A stretch of 17,198 bases of DNA. It comes from an uncultured Oscillospiraceae bacterium. GTDB taxonomy: Bacteria; Bacillota; Clostridia; Oscillospirales; Oscillospiraceae. The translations under genes and the position numbers were made by a program. The notes beneath the pieces were generated by a model. It was not told the origin of the DNA, ran no database searches, and was given only the letters and a program-made list of their open reading frames with translations. Below are positions 14,334 through 17,198 of the stretch, piece after piece (position 1 is the stretch's first letter; the number at the start of each line of letters is the position of its first letter). The stretch spans positions 1 through 17,198 of the forward strand of contig CAKSWM010000006.1 in assembly GCA_934511545.1 (NCBI GenBank). The letters are read 5' to 3'.

Positions 14334-14461
14334 TGCGGCCCGGCGGCATTCTGCCGGTGACGCCTCACATACGGATTCCCCCGGACGAGGCGAGGTGCTT
14401 CCGGCGTGGGATCTCAGGCTGTATAAGCTGTATAAAAGGTTCCCACAGGCTCTTTGAATCT
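14334..14461 (+). other. Non-coding stretch between spoVAC and its terminator
   Basis: These 128 nt hold no supported gene. All three forward frames lack a good start with ribosome binding site and show no resemblance to SpoVAD. A tandem GCTGTATAA (14427-14444 region) is present. It may be an untranslated tail, the remnant of a lost spoVAD, or a small RNA. Confidence 0.35.
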
Positions 14462-14513
14462 ACGCCCGTCTCCGGCAGCCGGCTCGAACCGGCTGCCGGA
14501 GACGGGCGTTTTT
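14462..14513 (+). terminator. Very strong intrinsic terminator downstream of spoVAC
   Basis: A perfect 21-bp stem (14462-14482 with 14489-14509, CTCGAA loop) runs straight into TTTTT (14509-14513). It separates spoVAC from the alcohol/aldehyde dehydrogenase operon. Confidence 0.93.
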
Positions 14514-14586
14514 CTCCATTGTCCCTTACATCGAAAATCGTTAAAAAAGTGACTTATTTTGTGAAAAGCTAAACTTTCTACCCCTA

Positions 14587-14615
14587 TTGCATATAAAAAA
14601 AGTTAGTGATATGAT
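14587..14615 (+). promoter_or_regulatory. Extended -10 promoter of the alcohol/aldehyde dehydrogenase operon
   Basis: TTGCAT (14587-14592) and TATGAT (14610-14615) are spaced by 17 nt, with TG at 14607-14608 forming an extended -10. The predicted start is near 14622, giving a short leader containing AAGGAG. Confidence 0.65.
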
Positions 14616-14642
14616 GAAATTAAAAATGAAGGAGTATTTGTC

Positions 14643-15848
14643 ATGAGTATCATACAGAAAGCATATTGCCGCGCCTTTCAACTGGTGTTCAACTACGGAG
14701 CCCGCTGCCTGAAATGGCGCAAGCCGCGGGTAGAGCGCGGCCCGGGCCGCATTCGCTTGATCCCTGACATTCTGGCCCCTGAAGGAGCCAAAAAGCCGCT
14801 GATCGTCTCCGGTCCAAATGTGCTCCGTATGCTGCTCCCTCCTCTGCTGCAGGCTATGGATGCCGCAGGCATGCACTATGAGCTTTTCAGTCAGGTAGAG
14901 AGCAACCCGTCCTCCGACACCTGCGAAAAAATCCGGGACGCCTATCTTGCTGCCGGCTGCGACAGCATCATCGCCGTGGGCGGAGGCAGTCCAATGGACG
15001 CGGCCAAGGCCGCCGCGGCTCTGGTTGCAAGGCCCGGTAAAACAGTGCGCAAGCTCAGTGGCCTTTTGAAGGTCGGCCGCTCTATCCCCACTTTCATCGC
15101 CATACCCACCACTGCCGGCACCGGCAGCGAAACTACGATTGCCGCCGTCATTACCGATTCGGAGACTCACAGGAAAGCCGCCATCATGGATCTGCACCTG
15201 ATCCCCAAATACGCGGTGCTGGACCCGGAACTCACCGTGGGTCTGCCTCCCCATACCACTGCTACCACGGGAATGGACGCTCTGACCCACGCAGTTGAGG
15301 CCTATCTGTGCTGGACCTACAACACCAGGGAAAGCTACCGTCTGGCGGAGGAAGCCGTGTGCACTATCTTCAAATATCTCGATCGAGCTTACCGGGACGG
15401 TCAGGATCTGGAGGCCCGCGAAAAAATGTTGGAGGCCTCCTTCAAGGCTGGCTTTGCCTTCACTCGGGCAGGTGTGGGAAACGTACACGCCATCGCACAC
15501 ACACTGGGAGGTCTCTACGGCACCGCCCACGGCCTGGCGAACGCCGTCATTTTGCCCATCGTCCTTGAGGACTACGGAGCAAAGGTCTATAAAAAGCTGG
15601 CTCGTCTGGCCGATCTGGCCGGGGTAGGCGGTCGGGATCAGGCGGAGAAGGCTCAGAACTTTATCCGGGAGATACGCGCCATGAATGCTCGCTTCGGGCT
15701 GCCCACCGGCTTTGATTTTATCCGGGAGGAAGACCTCGACACCATGATCACCTGGGCTCTGAAGGAGGCAAATCCCGTCTATCCCGTACCGGTGATCTAC
15801 GACCGGGTTCGCTGCCGTCGAGTCATTCTGACCGTCAAAAACAGTTAA
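14643..15848 (+). CDS. Iron-containing alcohol dehydrogenase
   Basis: This 401-aa cytoplasmic group III (Fe-dependent) alcohol dehydrogenase interconverts an alcohol and aldehyde with NAD(P). The dinucleotide motif GGGSPMD is at residues 113-119, followed by PTTAGTGSETT at 155-165. Metal ligands by comparison with FucO are D212 and H216 (GMDALTHAVEAY), H282 (VHAIAH) and H296 (GTAHG), with H286 also conserved. The N-terminal 30 residues form an extra basic helix before the usual core. The ATG has AAGGAG 8 nt upstream. It is followed after 13 nt by an aldehyde dehydrogenase, so the pair could carry out a two-step alcohol-aldehyde-acid conversion. Substrate is unknown. ATA codons are rarer than in upstream genes. 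Confidence 0.95.
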   Translation: MSIIQKAYCRAFQLVFNYGARCLKWRKPRVERGPGRIRLIPDILAPEGAKKPLIVSGPNVLRMLLPPLLQAMDAAGMHYELFSQVESNPSSDTCEKIRDAYLAAGCDSIIAVGGGSPMDAAKAAAALVARPGKTVRKLSGLLKVGRSIPTFIAIPTTAGTGSETTIAAVITDSETHRKAAIMDLHLIPKYAVLDPELTVGLPPHTTATTGMDALTHAVEAYLCWTYNTRESYRLAEEAVCTIFKYLDRAYRDGQDLEAREKMLEASFKAGFAFTRAGVGNVHAIAHTLGGLYGTAHGLANAVILPIVLEDYGAKVYKKLARLADLAGVGGRDQAEKAQNFIREIRAMNARFGLPTGFDFIREEDLDTMITWALKEANPVYPVPVIYDRVRCRRVILTVKNS

Positions 15849-15861
15849 GGAGGAAGCGAAT

Positions 15862-17198
15862 ATGGATATTTCCGAGCTTGTCAGCCGTCAGCGCACCTAT
15901 TTTCTCAGCGGTGCTACCCGCAGCTATGCTTTCCGCCTCCGGGCACTGGAGCGGCTGCGTCAGGCCGTCCGGGAAAACGAGGACTCCATTGCGTGCGCCA
16001 TGAAGCAGGATCTGAACAAAAGTCCCTTTGAGACCTATATGTGTGAAACAGGCCTGGTGTTGGATGAATTGGGCTCTCATATCCGGAATCTAAAGAAATG
16101 GATGCGTGAAAAGCCCGTTCGGACACCGCTGGCCCAGTTCCCATCCAGGAGCTTTATCTCTCCGGAGCCCTATGGCGTGACCCTCATTATGAGTCCATGG
16201 AATTACCCCCTCCAGCTTTGTCTTGAGCCTCTCATCGGGGCCATTTCCGGCGGCAACTGCGCCATCGTAAAGCCATCAGCCTACTCTCCGTCGACCAGCC
16301 GGGTATTGTCCGGACTTCTGGGCGATCTCTTCCCGGAAAACTATATTGCTGTTGTGGAGGGCGGCCGGGCAGAGAACAGCGCACTGTTGGAAGAAAAGTT
16401 TGACTACATTTTCTTCACCGGCTCCGTAGCCGTGGGCAAGACGGTCATGGCTGCTGCTGCCAGGCACCTGACCCCTTTGACCCTTGAACTGGGCGGTAAA
16501 AGTCCCGTGATTCTTGATAAAACGGCGGATCTGAAGCTTGCGGCCCGTCGTCTGGCCTTCGGCAAGGTACTCAATGCGGGCCAAACCTGTGTAGAGCCGG
16601 ATTATCTGTTGCTTCAGGAGGGTCTGCAGGAGGCGTTTCTCGAACAATACCGCGCTGCGCTGAAGGAATTCTTCCCAGATGGAAATCTCTCCCAGATGGT
16701 CACCATTATCTCGGAAAAGCATTTCCTCCGGAACAAACGCCTCCTGACCGGGCAAAAGGCCGCCATCGGCGGCGGCTGGGATGACACCCGCCGTTTTGTG
16801 GAGCCCACAGTGCTGATGGATGTGGACCCAGGCTCCCCTATCATGCAGGAGGAAATCTTCGGTCCGATCCTTCCCGTGCTTACCTGGAATACGCTGGACG
16901 AGGTGATCCGCTTTATCCAGGCCCGTCCCAAGCCTCTGGCTCTGTATCTGTTCACCAAAAGCCGGGAGACGGAGCGGCGTGTGCTTGATTCCTGCAGCTT
17001 CGGCGGCGGGTGCATCAACGATACTATCATTCACCTTGCAACGCCCCACATGGGTTTCGGCGGCGTGGGCGAATCCGGCATGGGGCAGTATCACGGTAAA
17101 CGGAGTTTTGAAACCTTCAGCCATTCCCGCAGCATCGTAAAGAAAAGCTGCTGGCTGGATATGCCCATCCGCTATTTCCCCTATACCAGGGCAAAGGA
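15862..17198 (+). CDS. Aldehyde dehydrogenase, class 3 type (3' end beyond window)
   Basis: This NAD(P)-dependent aldehyde dehydrogenase of the ALDH3 type oxidises an aldehyde to the acid. 445 codons are present and the frame is open at the window edge. The family is about 455-460 aa, so only a few residues are missing. The start is ATG 15862, 13 nt after the alcohol dehydrogenase stop, with AAGGAGG 8 nt upstream. Signatures are SPWNYPLQL (111-119, N114), K137 in AIVKPS, FTGSVAVGK (185-193), the general base E209 in LELGGKSP, and the nucleophile C243 in NAGQTCVEPDY, the last typical of ALDH3. EEIFGPILPV and FGGVGESGMGQYHG follow. It is probably co-transcribed with the alcohol dehydrogenase and shares its intermediate. 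Fatty or aromatic aldehydes are typical for the class, but this is not shown here. Confidence 0.95.
   Translation, partial: MDISELVSRQRTYFLSGATRSYAFRLRALERLRQAVRENEDSIACAMKQDLNKSPFETYMCETGLVLDELGSHIRNLKKWMREKPVRTPLAQFPSRSFISPEPYGVTLIMSPWNYPLQLCLEPLIGAISGGNCAIVKPSAYSPSTSRVLSGLLGDLFPENYIAVVEGGRAENSALLEEKFDYIFFTGSVAVGKTVMAAAARHLTPLTLELGGKSPVILDKTADLKLAARRLAFGKVLNAGQTCVEPDYLLLQEGLQEAFLEQYRAALKEFFPDGNLSQMVTIISEKHFLRNKRLLTGQKAAIGGGWDDTRRFVEPTVLMDVDPGSPIMQEEIFGPILPVLTWNTLDEVIRFIQARPKPLALYLFTKSRETERRVLDSCSFGGGCINDTIIHLATPHMGFGGVGESGMGQYHGKRSFETFSHSRSIVKKSCWLDMPIRYFPYTRAK

Noticed and set aside
1..17198. CRISPR arrays, tRNA/rRNA genes, prophage, transposases, toxin-antitoxin or defence genes
   Set aside because: I looked for regular direct repeats, cloverleaf-like segments and the relevant protein signatures and saw none.

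Overview
The window looks like the chromosome of an anaerobic, endospore-forming, GC-rich Clostridia member, probably of the Oscillospiraceae/Ruminococcaceae type. The evidence is a set of sporulation genes (spmA, a broken spmB, spoVAC), a clostridial AbrB with a C-terminal four-cysteine module, an LtaS-type polyglycerolphosphate synthase, a DUF1934-argS pair, the M16 pair YmfF/YmfH, and strong AGGAGG ribosome binding sites. No phage, IS element, CRISPR array, rRNA or tRNA is visible. The genus is an inference from gene style, not shown by the sequence.

Layout. 1-1138 (+): the 3' part of a fused TRAP transporter permease. It converges through a bidirectional terminator on a PucR/CdaR-type regulator (1202-2680, -). 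2910-4655 (+): a five-TM LtaS-family enzyme, followed by another bidirectional terminator. 4712-5200 (-): a small helical protein with an acidic Ala/Glu/Pro tail. 5349-7904 (-): a two-gene M16 operon, the pseudo-peptidase ymfF followed by the zinc-site-bearing ymfH. 8073-8576 (+): a solitary mobB. 8640-8882 (-): abrB. 9063-10100 (+): spmA-spmB, with spmB disrupted. 10188-13192 (-): a murI-DUF1934-argS operon behind a structured or repeat-like leader. 13426-13833 (+): an unrecognised acidic protein. 13890-14333 (+): spoVAC without the usual downstream spoVAD/spoVAE. 14643-17198 (+): an iron-dependent alcohol dehydrogenase and a class 3 aldehyde dehydrogenase (cut by the window end), which form a redox operon with a somewhat different codon style.

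How the parts relate. Most units are ordinary housekeeping or sporulation genes that share no pathway. The most notable features are three irregularities in sporulation genes. spmB has lost roughly 60 nt from its middle and changes frame. spmA has no canonical ATG at the distance its Shine-Dalgarno predicts. spoVAC stands alone. Together they suggest eroding sporulation capacity or assembly errors. The second point of interest is a roughly 79-bp inverted-repeat element starting almost exactly at the predicted murI transcription start. It could be a MITE-like repeat or a structured leader RNA. I found no convincing new multi-gene system.
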